DNA of 64,000 nucleotides from Rothia halotolerans (GCF_004136635.1 NZ_NOIU01000001.1:1-64000), one strand, 5' to 3'. Positions 45,275-53,816 are shown, numbered from the stretch's first letter. Program-made: numbers and translations. The notes: generated by a model not told the origin, from the letters alone.

Positions 45275-45535
45275 ATGACCGAGACGAAGTCGATCGAGTA
45301 CTGGATCAACAGGCTCGAGGGCTGGGCCGACGAGATGGAGAAGAAGGCGAAGGAGACCGAGGTCGAACAGCACTACTACTTCGCGCCGCGGCCGACGCTG
45401 GGACGCACGAGCCCGAACTACCACTTCTACAACAACGCGGAAGAGCGAGCGGAGAAGTACCGGGCGAAGGCCCGAGAACTGCGAGCACAGGCGGCCGACA
45501 TGCGGCTGACCCGGGCGAGACGCGCCAGGGCCTGA
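45275..45535 (+). CDS. Small hypothetical protein of the transfer region
   Basis: 86 residues (MTETKSIEYWINRLEGWADE; YFAPRPTLGRTSPNYHFYNN), helical ends and an aromatic middle. GGAGGTG is six bases before this ATG, so it is preferred to the ATG at 45251 that overlaps the relaxase. Function unknown. Confidence 0.65.
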   Translation: MTETKSIEYWINRLEGWADEMEKKAKETEVEQHYYFAPRPTLGRTSPNYHFYNNAEERAEKYRAKARELRAQAADMRLTRARRARA

Positions 45536-45584
45536 CGCAGGCCCTGGCACAGGCAACGAACCACAACGAGAGAGGAACGAGATC

Positions 45585-46196
45585 ATGGCAGAGACGACGA
45601 TCGATCAGGAGCAGGCCGACCGGATGCGGCTGCTGCTCGCCCGCGACGGGGAGCAGGCGGTGGCCGACCGCTACGGCGAGGGCGCGCTCAACTCCGCCGA
45701 ATACGCAGAGGCGCAGCGGCGGGTGCAGGCCCAGTGGGAGCGCGAGCGCCAGCTTCGACAGGAGGCGTTCATCGAGGGCGAGCAGGGCGATGCTCTCCTC
45801 GCCTCGGGCGACGACCAGGGCCAGGCCTCCGAGGCCCAGCGCCTGCACGAGATGCAGCGACGTCAGGAAGAGGCCGAGCGCGCGCAGCAGGAGGAGAACG
45901 AGCGCCAGCAGCAGGAGGAGCTGGAGCGTCAGCGCCAGGAGCAGGAGAACGAGGCCGCTCAGGCCCAGCAGGAACAGCTCGAGCAGGAGGAGGAATCAGA
46001 GCAGGCTGTCGACGAAGAGCACGCGGACCAGCGCGAGGAGGCTGCCGCAGCTGAAGAGCAGGAGCCGGCCCAGACCGAAGCTGCTCGTCGCTTCGAGGAG
46101 GCCCGGGCGAACATGCGCGAAGACCGGGAGCGGCGCGCCGAGGCTGAGGAGGCCCAGGATAAGGACGAGGAGCAGGACGAGGGCGCGAGCCTGTGA
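45585..46196 (+). CDS. Gln/Glu-rich coiled-coil protein
   Basis: 203 residues. After about 55 normal residues (DRMRLLLARDGEQAVADRYG) the chain is an almost continuous Glu/Gln/Arg coiled coil (from about residue 85). Such proteins follow relaxase genes in actinobacterial plasmids. Role unknown. Convergent with the coupling protein; a terminator lies between. Confidence 0.7.
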   Translation: MAETTIDQEQADRMRLLLARDGEQAVADRYGEGALNSAEYAEAQRRVQAQWERERQLRQEAFIEGEQGDALLASGDDQGQASEAQRLHEMQRRQEEAERAQQEENERQQQEELERQRQEQENEAAQAQQEQLEQEEESEQAVDEEHADQREEAAAAEEQEPAQTEAARRFEEARANMREDRERRAEAEEAQDKDEEQDEGASL

Positions 46197-46229
46197 CCCG
46201 ATGAGGCCGCAGCCGGCGGCGCACGAGTA

Positions 46230-46259
46230 GAGGCCGTGGATCTCAGGATCCACGGCCTC
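46230..46259. terminator. Bidirectional hairpin between convergent transfer genes
   Basis: GAGGCCGTGGATC (46230-46242) pairs perfectly with GATCCACGGCCTC (46247-46259), loop TCAG, between the coiled-coil gene and the coupling-protein gene. Confidence 0.85.
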
Positions 46260-46280
46260 AGTGCGTTGCGGGTCGCTGCT

Positions 46281-47771
46281 TCAGTCCAGGAGGTCGGTCG
46301 CCTCGATGTCAGGCAGGGAGACGAGGACGCCGGGCTGACCGCCGATGAGGAGGCGTCCAGTCCCAGGCTTGCGCGGCAGCAGCTCCGACGAGGTCACGCG
46401 CTCGACGCGGTCGACCGACCGCGTGCCGCGCCCGCCATGATCGGTCGAGGTGGTGACCCGCTCGTCCTCGCCGGCGAACCACGCCGCCAGCTCGAGCGCC
46501 TCCTTGGCCGGCGTCCCGGGCAGGACGAGGATGCTCGGGAACGTCTCGAGCAGCTCCTCGGCTGCATCGCCGTAACGCCTCCGCAGCTGCTTCGTGCCCT
46601 GGACGGCGGCGACGAGGCGGATGTTGTAGCCACGGAGGAGGCTGACCATCTCGGGCAGCTTCGGCAGTGGAGCCGACTGGCAGAGCTCGTCGAGGAAGAG
46701 GCCGAGGGTCGGCAGATTCCGGTCGACGCCCTTCCTCCACCACCGGATGGACTGCTCGATCACCGCGCAGGCCGCCGAGGCCGCGGAGCCGTCGCCGGGC
46801 GAGACGATGTAGAGCGTCGCACCGGGCTTCTCGAGCATCGCCGGCTCGAACGCCTCGGCGTCCTTGTCGCCGGCCACGACATCGAGCGACCAGGCCCTCA
46901 GCGCGTTGCGCATGGTCATCGCGACGGAGTCGCGCTGGCGCTGCTCCATGTCCATCACAGCGCGGAGGGCCTCGGCATGGCGCGACCCGAGCGTCTTGGC
47001 ACGCAGGTACGCGTTGCCCCAGTTCGGGGTCACGTAGTCCTCCTCGTCGGCGGGAGGAGCCTCGCCGGGCTTCGTCTTCTTCGGCGGGTGGTCGAGAGCG
47101 TCGAGGGCCCACTGAATGCCGCCGCCGTCGATCGGCTGGCCGGTCTTGAGGTGCGGGATCTCGCCGCCGGCGCGGATGAGGGCCGCCAGCGGCCTGCTCG
47201 CCATGCCCTCCCAGGTCGAGTCGGAGCCGCCCGACTTGCTCCCGCCCGAAGGGGTCCCGACGTCCTTGGTGGCGATGAGCAGGTCGGCCATCCCCACAGC
47301 CTCGTCGTCGCTGTGGACGAGCTTGCAGGGATCGCTGACGACGCGGGTGACGTCGATGCCCTGCACATGGGACTCCTTGATCTCCTCGCCGAGGTCGAGG
47401 ACATAGACGGGGCCGCGCTGGGCGCGCTTCCTGATCGTCCAAGCGACGTCCTCGCCCTTCGTCGACATGAAGATCACCGACTGATTTCCCCACATGACGA
47501 CGTTCGCGTAGAGGCAGCGCCTCCCCTTGCCGGAGCCGGTCAGGCCGGCCAGCAGCATGTGCCAGCCGCTCAGCGCGGTCTCGCCCACACGGCGTCCTGC
47601 GTTGAGCCCGTAGTCCAGAGGGTCCTGGTCCTCGAGCAGCAGGCCCGCGTACGGCATGTCGATCGGCTTCGGCTTCGACGGTGCCGACTTCGTGCCCGCA
47701 CCGGCATCGTCCTGGGCCTGGTCGGCCTCGGGTGTCGCGAACCGGTTCTTCATCGTGCCCATGAAGCTCAT
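46281..47771 (-). CDS. TraG/VirD4-type coupling protein without membrane helices
   Basis: 496 residues. Walker A is GLTGSGKG (residues 76-83), Walker B LGLFLDELCQSA near 355, and the TraG/TraD C-terminal part (LLRGYNIRLVAAVQGTKQLR; FPSILVLPGTPAKEALELAA) follows. This ATPase would bring the relaxosome to a secretion channel. No N-terminal membrane helices are seen, unlike VirD4, so the membrane proteins encoded divergently at 48.1-49.8 kb may be its anchor. It overlaps the preceding small gene by ATGA. Confidence 0.87.
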   Translation of the reverse strand: MSFMGTMKNRFATPEADQAQDDAGAGTKSAPSKPKPIDMPYAGLLLEDQDPLDYGLNAGRRVGETALSGWHMLLAGLTGSGKGRRCLYANVVMWGNQSVIFMSTKGEDVAWTIRKRAQRGPVYVLDLGEEIKESHVQGIDVTRVVSDPCKLVHSDDEAVGMADLLIATKDVGTPSGGSKSGGSDSTWEGMASRPLAALIRAGGEIPHLKTGQPIDGGGIQWALDALDHPPKKTKPGEAPPADEEDYVTPNWGNAYLRAKTLGSRHAEALRAVMDMEQRQRDSVAMTMRNALRAWSLDVVAGDKDAEAFEPAMLEKPGATLYIVSPGDGSAASAACAVIEQSIRWWRKGVDRNLPTLGLFLDELCQSAPLPKLPEMVSLLRGYNIRLVAAVQGTKQLRRRYGDAAEELLETFPSILVLPGTPAKEALELAAWFAGEDERVTTSTDHGGRGTRSVDRVERVTSSELLPRKPGTGRLLIGGQPGVLVSLPDIEATDLLD

Positions 47772-48028
47772 GGCGTCTCCTTCTTCGTGTTCCCCCAGCG
47801 GGCGGCGATGGCGACTCGCGCCCCGTCGCTGACCCGCTTCTTCGTCGCGGTCTTCTCTTCCTCGATGAGCTCGGCGATCTCGGGCTCGTCCACGTGATCG
47901 AGGCCGTGCACGAGCAGCACCCGCGCCAGCAGACCCCTGCCGAGGCCCCGTTCGACCGCGATGTCCCCGAGCGCCTTGTGCTCGCCGTCGGACAGCGGCA
48001 CCCACTGCTTCTTTCCCAGGTCACTCAC
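47768..48028 (-). CDS. Small protein coupled to the coupling-protein gene
   Basis: 86 residues (MSDLGKKQWVPLSDGEHKAL; LLARVLLVHGLDHVDEPEIA), a helical protein possibly related to ribbon-helix-helix regulators. It is first in the operon and overlaps the coupling-protein start by four bases. Function unknown. Confidence 0.65.
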   Translation of the reverse strand: MSDLGKKQWVPLSDGEHKALGDIAVERGLGRGLLARVLLVHGLDHVDEPEIAELIEEEKTATKKRVSDGARVAIAARWGNTKKETP

Positions 48029-48151
48029 AAGCTCTCGCCCCCTTCTCCGGTTGTCTGCGTTACCCGTCTAGCGTAGCATTGTCGTAACATCTTAGTTCAT
48101 CGAATCCGCTGCAATAGTTGCGGTGAGGTCACACAGACAAGGGGCAGAGCA

Positions 48152-48367
48152 ATGGGACGGTTCACCATCGGAGCGATCGTCGTGATCTTCGTCGTCGGCG
48201 CGATCTTCTTCGCCGGGGCGCTCCTCGGGGGCGGGTCGCAGATGAGCGAGGGACAGGAGGCCGCGGTCGTCGAGATCGAGTCCTGCATCGCGGAGTCGAA
48301 GGACGAGAAGGACGTCGCGGAGTACCGCGAGGACGTCGCCGCCTGCCTCGAGAAGGCCCGGCCGTGA
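48152..48367 (+). CDS. Small single-helix membrane protein
   Basis: 71 residues with one N-terminal membrane helix (FTIGAIVVIFVVGAIFFAGA) and an acidic extracellular or cytoplasmic tail with two Cys. First in a plus-strand run of envelope genes linked by overlaps. Function unknown. Confidence 0.7.
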   Translation: MGRFTIGAIVVIFVVGAIFFAGALLGGGSQMSEGQEAAVVEIESCIAESKDEKDVAEYREDVAACLEKARP

Positions 48368-49212
48368 CCGCGTCCCGCTGGGAGAAGGAGCGCTCGGCGC
48401 ATCTGCTGAGCCGGTCCGAGGCGGGCACGCCGAAGCGTCGGCGTGCCGAGCTGCTGGCCCGGAGGGCCCGCCGTCTGAGTCGGGGCGGCATGGGCACGGC
48501 GGAATCCTCGTTCTCCGAGGACGTCACGCAGCAGTGGTGGCGCGAGTGGGTGCAGGCCGGTGACAGGGACGGGGAGAAGGCCTCCCGCTTCCTCCTGGTG
48601 ATGGCCGCGTTCGGGCTCCTCTGGCTCGTCCTCGGCCCGGCCCTCGTGATCGCCTTCGCCCTCTACGGCCTCCTCTGGATCTTCGCCCCGAGGATCGGGC
48701 GGCTGTGGGCCTGGCCGTGGCTCGCAGCCGCCGCAGCCGTGCTGGCGGTCGGCGCGTACGCGCTGAGCCACTCGGCGGCGGAGCCTGTGACCGTCTCGGC
48801 GGGGTTCGTCCCCGAGTTCGACTGGAGCGCCTTTCTGTTCATGGCGATCTGGGGGCAGCTCGTCGCCGGGCTGGTCCTGACCAGCTACTACATCGTCCGG
48901 TCCGGCTGGGCGGCCGTGCCGCAGGGCGCGGTGCCGAAGCCCGTGAAGAACAAGGACGGCTCGTACCGCAAGGTCGCCGAGAAGGAGAAGGTCCGACTCG
49001 ACCCCTACGCGGGAGCGCCGGTCGCCGCAGTCGATTCCACGGAGCCGCAGGAGAAGAAGGTCTCCCTCGCCGCCGAGTCCGAGCCGCAGGACGAGGAGCC
49101 AGAGGACCAGGTCGACGAGGAGGAACCGCTGTTCTCCGACGAGGACGAGGAGTGGGACTTCGACGAGGTCGAGAAGAACGACGAAGGACACGAAGAAGGA
49201 GAGAAGTCATGA
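48364..49212 (+). CDS. Membrane protein of the transfer region
   Basis: 282 residues: basic N-terminus (about 75 residues), three or four membrane helices between about 77 and 185 (LLVMAAFGLLWLVLGPALVI; WPWLAAAAAVLAVGAYAL; FLFMAIWGQLVAGLVLTSYY), and an acidic C-terminal tail. It could be the membrane anchor for the soluble coupling ATPase encoded divergently. ATGA overlaps on both sides. Family not recognised. Confidence 0.7.
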   Translation: MTASRWEKERSAHLLSRSEAGTPKRRRAELLARRARRLSRGGMGTAESSFSEDVTQQWWREWVQAGDRDGEKASRFLLVMAAFGLLWLVLGPALVIAFALYGLLWIFAPRIGRLWAWPWLAAAAAVLAVGAYALSHSAAEPVTVSAGFVPEFDWSAFLFMAIWGQLVAGLVLTSYYIVRSGWAAVPQGAVPKPVKNKDGSYRKVAEKEKVRLDPYAGAPVAAVDSTEPQEKKVSLAAESEPQDEEPEDQVDEEEPLFSDEDEEWDFDEVEKNDEGHEEGEKS

Positions 49213-49769
49213 CCAGCATCCCCGCCGATCGGCCGATCGAGCCGACGCCGGAGCACCGGCCGCAGCAGCCAGCGATCCATATTCACAACAACGTCGACGC
49301 GAACGCTCACGTGTGGCGGGTCGTCGGCACCGTCCTCGCAGTCGGGGCCTTCTGCTCGATCGCTTGGGGACTGGGTCAGGCAGGGCTTCTCGAGCTCGCC
49401 TCGGCCCTGACGACGGCGTTCCTCTTTCAGTTCGTCGCGCTCCTGCTGCGCAACGGCATCATCGTCCTGCCCGACAGCACGAGCGACGACGCGAGGATCG
49501 AGGACGGCAAGAGCGCGATCCGCTCGATCATCGGCATGGTCCAGGCGTTCATCGACCGCAGCTCGATCCTGCGGCTGGCGCTCATCGCGATGGCCTACGG
49601 CCTCGCCTTCATCGCGGCCCGCGCCGCGATCCAGGGAATGCTCGGCATCTTCTCGAACGTCTTCATCGCCGCCGGAGCCGGTGCCGCGATCGCCGCGGTC
49701 ATCTGCGCACCGACCCTCTTCACCGGCCTGTTCCGGGCCTTGAAGGTCAAGCGGGGCGAGCGGTCGTGA
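49209..49769 (+). CDS. Membrane protein of the transfer region
   Basis: 186 residues with four helices (VWRVVGTVLAVGAFCSIAWG; ALTTAFLFQFVALLLRNGII; LALIAMAYGLAFIAARAAIQ; VFIAAGAGAAIAAVICAPTL) after a polar 35-residue start. Part of the same overlapping cluster. Function unknown. Confidence 0.7.
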   Translation: MTSIPADRPIEPTPEHRPQQPAIHIHNNVDANAHVWRVVGTVLAVGAFCSIAWGLGQAGLLELASALTTAFLFQFVALLLRNGIIVLPDSTSDDARIEDGKSAIRSIIGMVQAFIDRSSILRLALIAMAYGLAFIAARAAIQGMLGIFSNVFIAAGAGAAIAAVICAPTLFTGLFRALKVKRGERS

Positions 49770-49819
49770 GCACTCGAACCGACGTCAAGTCCATCCACGC
49801 AAACACCTCTGGGGGAACC

Positions 49820-50491
49820 GTGAACCGCACCACGACCAAGATCGGCGGCATCGCCGCACTGACCATCGCCGGGCTGGCCATGACCGGCTGCTCGATGCTC
49901 GAGGGCGGTGAGAAGAAGGCGGAGGAGCCGCAGAAGCTCGCCATCGAGGGCAGCTTCGTCTACGCCCCCGCCGCGGGCGGCGAGGACGAGGAGACCGAAG
50001 GGTCATCGACGGCCACGTTCGACGAGGGTGACCCCGAGGCGGCGGCAGCAGCGGTCGGCGACCTCTACACGCTGAGCGTCTCCGACGACGGACGGGTCGA
50101 GGTCACGCGACAGACCTGCAAGGCCGACCCGACGGGGACCGCCGAGCCTGTCACCGACGCCCGCGAGACGGCCTTCGGCGAGCTGGGCGAGGCCACCTCG
50201 GAGACGACGGCACCCCTGTCGTGGCTCGAGCCGGGAGCCTTCGCCAAGGACAAGGAGAAGGAGGCCGAAGTCGAGGTCCTGTCCGAGGACATGGTCAGGG
50301 TCGCGGGCGTCAACTTCTTCGCCTCCGACGGCGACCAGGGCTCGCAGTTGCAGACGCAGTTCGACGAGCAGTGCGGCGCGATCGGCGAGGAGTCCTCGGA
50401 AAATGAGAGCCCCGATGCCGAGCCGACCGACCCGCCGTCCTCGGAAGCCACTGATGCGACCGACGAGCCCACGACGGGCGGTGAGCAGTGA
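49820..50491 (+). CDS. Lipoprotein of the transfer region
   Basis: 223 residues from GTG 49820, preceded by GGGGGAA. The signal peptide IAALTIAGLAMTGC ends in a lipobox, giving Cys as lipidated residue; the rest is acidic with a Ser/Asp/Glu-rich tail. A GTG at 49766 overlapping the previous stop is an alternative start but would put 18 residues before the signal. Surface role unknown. Confidence 0.7.
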   Translation: MNRTTTKIGGIAALTIAGLAMTGCSMLEGGEKKAEEPQKLAIEGSFVYAPAAGGEDEETEGSSTATFDEGDPEAAAAAVGDLYTLSVSDDGRVEVTRQTCKADPTGTAEPVTDARETAFGELGEATSETTAPLSWLEPGAFAKDKEKEAEVEVLSEDMVRVAGVNFFASDGDQGSQLQTQFDEQCGAIGEESSENESPDAEPTDPPSSEATDATDEPTTGGEQ

Positions 50492-50622
50492 TGGAGGTCG
50501 TCATGTTCATTCTCGGCGGGATCGTCGCCACCCTCGTCGTCCCGACCGGGCTCTCCGGCCGGATCCAGACGATCCTGCGCCGCAAGGTCGGCGAGCTGAT
50601 CAAGGGCGGCCGAGGGCGGTGA
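50491..50622 (+). CDS. 43-residue membrane peptide
   Basis: MEVVMFILGGIVATLVVPTG gives one membrane helix, followed by a basic tail (RIQTILRRKVGELIKGGRGR). It starts at the last base of the preceding stop (TGATG). Last gene of the envelope run; function unknown. Confidence 0.55.
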   Translation: MEVVMFILGGIVATLVVPTGLSGRIQTILRRKVGELIKGGRGR

Positions 50623-50634
50623 GCCGGCGGTCTA

Positions 50635-50650
50635 TTAGACCGCGGTCTAA
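50635..50650. promoter_or_regulatory. 16-bp perfect palindrome TTAGACCGCGGTCTAA
   Basis: The palindrome is flanked by direct repeats GCCGGCGG (50623-50630 and 50651-50658). It lies 154 bases upstream of the second lipoprotein gene, between two same-strand genes, and resembles a TetR- or MarR-type operator. Confidence 0.65.
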
Positions 50651-50803
50651 GCCGGCGGCCCGATGCTGCACCCCAGTGCGATGACCCAGGGGTCACCGGC
50701 CTGATGACATCGGAAGGGCGGCCTGCGGCATCGCCCTCGACCTCGGCCCGCTCCTGCACCGCACGGGCACAAGGACATCGATCCAGAGAACAAGGAGAAA
50801 CCC

Positions 50804-51595
50804 ATGACCACGAACCCCATCAAGAAGGCCCGCCTTTCCGCGGCGGTCGCCCTCGTCGCCGGCCTCAGCCTGGCGCTGACCGCCTGCGGCGGCACGGACG
50901 CGCAGAACGGCAAGGGCGGCACCGGAGGCTCCGACACGAGTCAGTCCCAGCCCAGCGCCGGAGCCGACCAGTCACCCTCGGAGCCCGCCGAGCCGACGAC
51001 CGTCTACGACTTCGAGAACGCGAAGGTCGAGAGCTCGAGCGATCAGATGCCCTTCGCGGCGATGGACCAGCCGTTCGTCGTCCGGCTCTCCGAGGAGCTC
51101 GCGGGCGCGATCCCCGACGGACAGTCAATGGCCGTCGAGAAGTACATCGTGACGCCGAAGTCCTTCGGCACCGGCATGTGCAGGGCCGACGTCGCGGTGA
51201 CGTACGGCGATGGGGGCCTCGAGTCGGTGAAGGCCACGACGCCGGGCGACAAGGAGAGGGAGTCCACCGAGGCGGCGATCCTGTACAACCTCACCGGCAA
51301 GTCCCCCACCGTCGTCCCCGTCGACGCCCTGCCGAGCGACGACGACCTCGTGGAGGACCAGGCCTACGTGACCAGCGATGGCAGCGGCTTCACCATCGTC
51401 GAGGAGTGCAGCGAGGACGACTCGGAGACGTTCGTCGGCCTGCACTTCCCGTACGTGGACCGCGGTGAGCGCAGCAGCGAGCAGTCGTACGCGAGGGCGA
51501 GCGTGACCGTCCTGAGATCGGGTTCGTCGACGGTGACCGGCGACACGGAGGCCGACCTCAGCGTGTCCGGCAACTGGACGAAGCCGACGGACTGA
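50804..51595 (+). CDS. Lipoprotein of the mobile element
   Basis: 263 residues. The signal peptide ARLSAAVALVAGLSLALTAC ends in a lipobox and the mature part begins with a Gly/Ser/Pro-rich linker. The globular part (AMDQPFVVRLSEELAGAIPD, KYIVTPKSFGTGMCRADVAV) is not recognised. AAGGAG precedes the ATG. It shares style with the lipoprotein at 49820 but no clear homology. Confidence 0.75.
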   Translation: MTTNPIKKARLSAAVALVAGLSLALTACGGTDAQNGKGGTGGSDTSQSQPSAGADQSPSEPAEPTTVYDFENAKVESSSDQMPFAAMDQPFVVRLSEELAGAIPDGQSMAVEKYIVTPKSFGTGMCRADVAVTYGDGGLESVKATTPGDKERESTEAAILYNLTGKSPTVVPVDALPSDDDLVEDQAYVTSDGSGFTIVEECSEDDSETFVGLHFPYVDRGERSSEQSYARASVTVLRSGSSTVTGDTEADLSVSGNWTKPTD

Positions 51596-51616
51596 GCGGC
51601 ACGAGCAACAAAAGAG

Positions 51617-51646
51617 GAGCCCCGACTGCATCAGCAGCCGGGGCTC
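51617..51646. terminator. Bidirectional hairpin after the lipoprotein gene
   Basis: GAGCCCCG (51617-51624) pairs with CGGGGCTC (51639-51646), with an inner CTG/CAG, between two convergent genes. Confidence 0.75.
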
Positions 51647-51653
51647 TCGTCTG

Positions 51654-51872
51654 TCAGGCGGCTGACCGGACGTCGGCGACGGCCTCGTCGAGGCGGTCGG
51701 CGCGGTAGCCGGACCATTCGCGGGTGGTGCCGGCGCTGTCAGTCCAGGCGACCCGCAGGGCGTCGGCGGGCACGGCCTCGTAGTCGACGCCGGCGCGGGC
51801 GAGGTGCCGGGTCGTGGCCGCCGACTGGACATCGTGGGCGGTGTGGACAGTGATGGCGGGTGCGGCGTTCAT
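51654..51872 (-). CDS. NrdH-redoxin-like protein without active-site cysteines (second copy)
   Basis: 72 residues, start MNAAPAITVHTAHDVQSAAT: the redoxin CxxC is again DVQS. RHLARAGVDYEAV and TREWSGYRADRLDEAVADV match the NrdH helix and WSGFRPD motifs. It is clearly a relative of the protein at 38196, diverged but with the same replaced residues. GGAG lies eight bases before the ATG at 51872. Convergent with the lipoprotein gene. Confidence 0.72.
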   Translation of the reverse strand: MNAAPAITVHTAHDVQSAATTRHLARAGVDYEAVPADALRVAWTDSAGTTREWSGYRADRLDEAVADVRSAA

Positions 51873-52159
51873 GGCTGTGCTCCGATCGGGTGAGGGTTCT
51901 CGTCCACTCCCCACCCGGGCGGGCTCTGCCCGCCTCCATCTCGCACCTTTGACGCCGAGGCGGAAGTCCGGTGCGGTCAGTCGTCATGGTCGTTACATCA
52001 AGGCTCTGCGGCCCGTCCGCGAGGACAAGAGCGCGCACGCCCGCGGACGAGCCTCGCCGGCTGGGCATCCCGAGAAATGGGTGGACGACTGCTGATGGAG
52101 AGCACCTCGCCCGAAGTCGAAGTCACCCCGGGGCAACGCCCGGTCTCTCCGGCGTCGGT

Positions 52160-53095
52160 TCAGCCGTTCGACGACTCCTCGCGGATGATCGCGAGGCCTT
52201 CGCGGAAAGTCGTCACATCGAAGCCGGGGAACCGCGTTCGGAACTTCGTCGCGTCGAAGACGTTGTCGTGGGCGTAGCGCGGCAGCAGTTCGCGGATCTC
52301 CCGGGCGTCGGGCGAGACGAGCCCGGCGGCGCTGAGCGCCCACTTCGGCAGCACCGTGTACTTGTCGTCCGCGCCGAGCTCCTGGGCGGACATGGCGACG
52401 AGTTGCCGGTAGGTGGGCCGGGTCTCGTCGACTGGCAGATGCCAGGTCTGGCCGTAGGCGTCGGGGGCGTTGCCGAGCGCGGCCAGCCCGCGGCTTGCGT
52501 CGGGGGTCCAGATGAGGCTGCGACGCCGGTCCGCGCGGACAGGAACGAGGGCGCGCTTGCCCGCCTTCATGCGATCGATGACGAGCGAGTTGGTGAATCC
52601 CTGGGTGCGTCCTGGCCCGTAGAACTCCGGGGCGCGTGCAATGAGGACCGGGATCTCTCCCCTGGCCATCTCGTCGAGGACCATGGTGGCCAACTCGTCA
52701 CGGACCCGGCCCTTGCGCCCGATGGGCTCGAAGGGCGTGTCCTCGGTCTGGACGCGAGCGTCCTGAGGATACATGTAGGTGTTGTCGAAGTAGGCGAACT
52801 TCGCACCGGCGGCCCGGCTCGCGTCCAGCGCGTTGCGGAGCATCGTCGGGAACTGCGCCTCCCACAGCTCGGTCTTCGCGGGCAGGCCCGCGGTGAAGTA
52901 GACGACCTCGCTGCCGGCGACCGCCTCGGCGGTCTGCCCGGCGTCGAGCAGGTTAGCGCGCGCCAGCATGTCGGTGTCGTTGACCTTGCGCGGGTTGCGG
53001 CTGACCAGCCGCAGGTCGCTCGTGCCCCGGCGGTTCAGCTCGCGCGCGAGCTCCACGGCGATCTGGCCGGTCGCGCCCAGGATCGTCTGGGTCAT
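52160..53095 (-). CDS. NmrA/NAD(P)-dependent epimerase-type protein
   Basis: 311 residues of an atypical short-chain dehydrogenase: MTQTILGATGQIAVELAREL is the Rossmann start, TAGLPAKTELWEAQFPTMLR and FAYFDNTYMYPQD the middle, EFYGPGRTQGF the C-terminal half. Likely an NAD(P)-binding reductase or redox sensor. It is divergent from the TetR gene and probably repressed by it. The ATG at 53095 gives the family start. Confidence 0.87.
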   Translation of the reverse strand: MTQTILGATGQIAVELARELNRRGTSDLRLVSRNPRKVNDTDMLARANLLDAGQTAEAVAGSEVVYFTAGLPAKTELWEAQFPTMLRNALDASRAAGAKFAYFDNTYMYPQDARVQTEDTPFEPIGRKGRVRDELATMVLDEMARGEIPVLIARAPEFYGPGRTQGFTNSLVIDRMKAGKRALVPVRADRRRSLIWTPDASRGLAALGNAPDAYGQTWHLPVDETRPTYRQLVAMSAQELGADDKYTVLPKWALSAAGLVSPDAREIRELLPRYAHDNVFDATKFRTRFPGFDVTTFREGLAIIREESSNG

Positions 53096-53199
53096 CGGTG
53101 TCGTCCTCTCTGCGCGCCCGCGGTGCGCCCGAATGGACACGCTGAGCGGACCGCGCTATGTTTGCAGTGCTTACATCAAGATAGAAGGAGAAGTGAGCG
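53096..53199. promoter_or_regulatory. Divergent promoter with GCTTACAT site
   Basis: TGGACA (53134-53139), 17 bases, TATGTT (53157-53162) is a good promoter for the TetR gene. AGTGCTTACAT follows at 53166-53176, just after the -10 box, where a repressor would block it. The same motif is at the next promoter (53823-53854). Confidence 0.6.
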
Positions 53200-53787
53200 G
53201 TGTCAACATCGGCGAGGGCCTACCATCACGGCGATCTGCGCGCGGCGCTCGTGGAGAGCGCTGTCGAGATGCTCGAGGCCGGGGAGGCGTATTCGATGCG
53301 CGCGGTCGCCCGTCGCGCGGGGGTCTCGCCGACCGCGCCCTACCGGCACTTCCCGGACCGCGACGCGCTGGACTCGGCGATCGCGGTCGAGGGATTCGAT
53401 GACCTCCGGGACGCGCTCGCGCAGGCCCTCGGGTCCGCTCCAGCGGCGGCGGGTCCGGTCGACGTGCTCGGGGAACTCGGCGTCGCCTACGTGAGCTTCG
53501 CGCTGCGCCGTCCGGCCCTGTTCCGGCTGATGTTCGGCAACGAGTGCGACGAGGAGAGCAGCGACCGCGTCCAGGCCTCGCAGGCGCTGCACGCCGTGCT
53601 CGGCGACGTGATCGCGCGGCTCTTCCCGGGCAGGGTGACGCCGGAGCTCGCCACGGCGCTGTGGAGCCTCGCCCACGGCCTGGCGTTCCTGCATCTGGAC
53701 GGCAAGTACCGGCCCGAGCCGGCCGACGAGGTTGCCGGACGAGTCCGCGCCGCCGTCTCGGCGCTGCTCGGGCTGAACGCCGGGTGA
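53200..53787 (+). CDS. TetR/AcrR-family repressor
   Basis: 195 residues from GTG 53200. The helix-turn-helix is at about 10-56 (HHGDLRAALVESAVEMLEAG; YSMRAVARRAGVSPTAPYRH), the rest a ligand-binding domain of the WHG type (RPALFRLMFGNE). It likely controls the divergent NmrA-type gene, the esterase gene and itself via GCTTACAT sites. GAAGGAGAAG is upstream. Confidence 0.92.
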   Translation: MSTSARAYHHGDLRAALVESAVEMLEAGEAYSMRAVARRAGVSPTAPYRHFPDRDALDSAIAVEGFDDLRDALAQALGSAPAAAGPVDVLGELGVAYVSFALRRPALFRLMFGNECDEESSDRVQASQALHAVLGDVIARLFPGRVTPELATALWSLAHGLAFLHLDGKYRPEPADEVAGRVRAAVSALLGLNAG

Positions 53788-53816
53788 ACAGACGCCCACG
53801 AACCGTCCACCGGGCG

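Noticed and set aside
51814-52095. Possible gene on the plus strand after the second NrdH-like gene
   Set aside because: No ribosome site, no recognisable domain, and it overlaps the start of the NrdH-like gene on the other strand.
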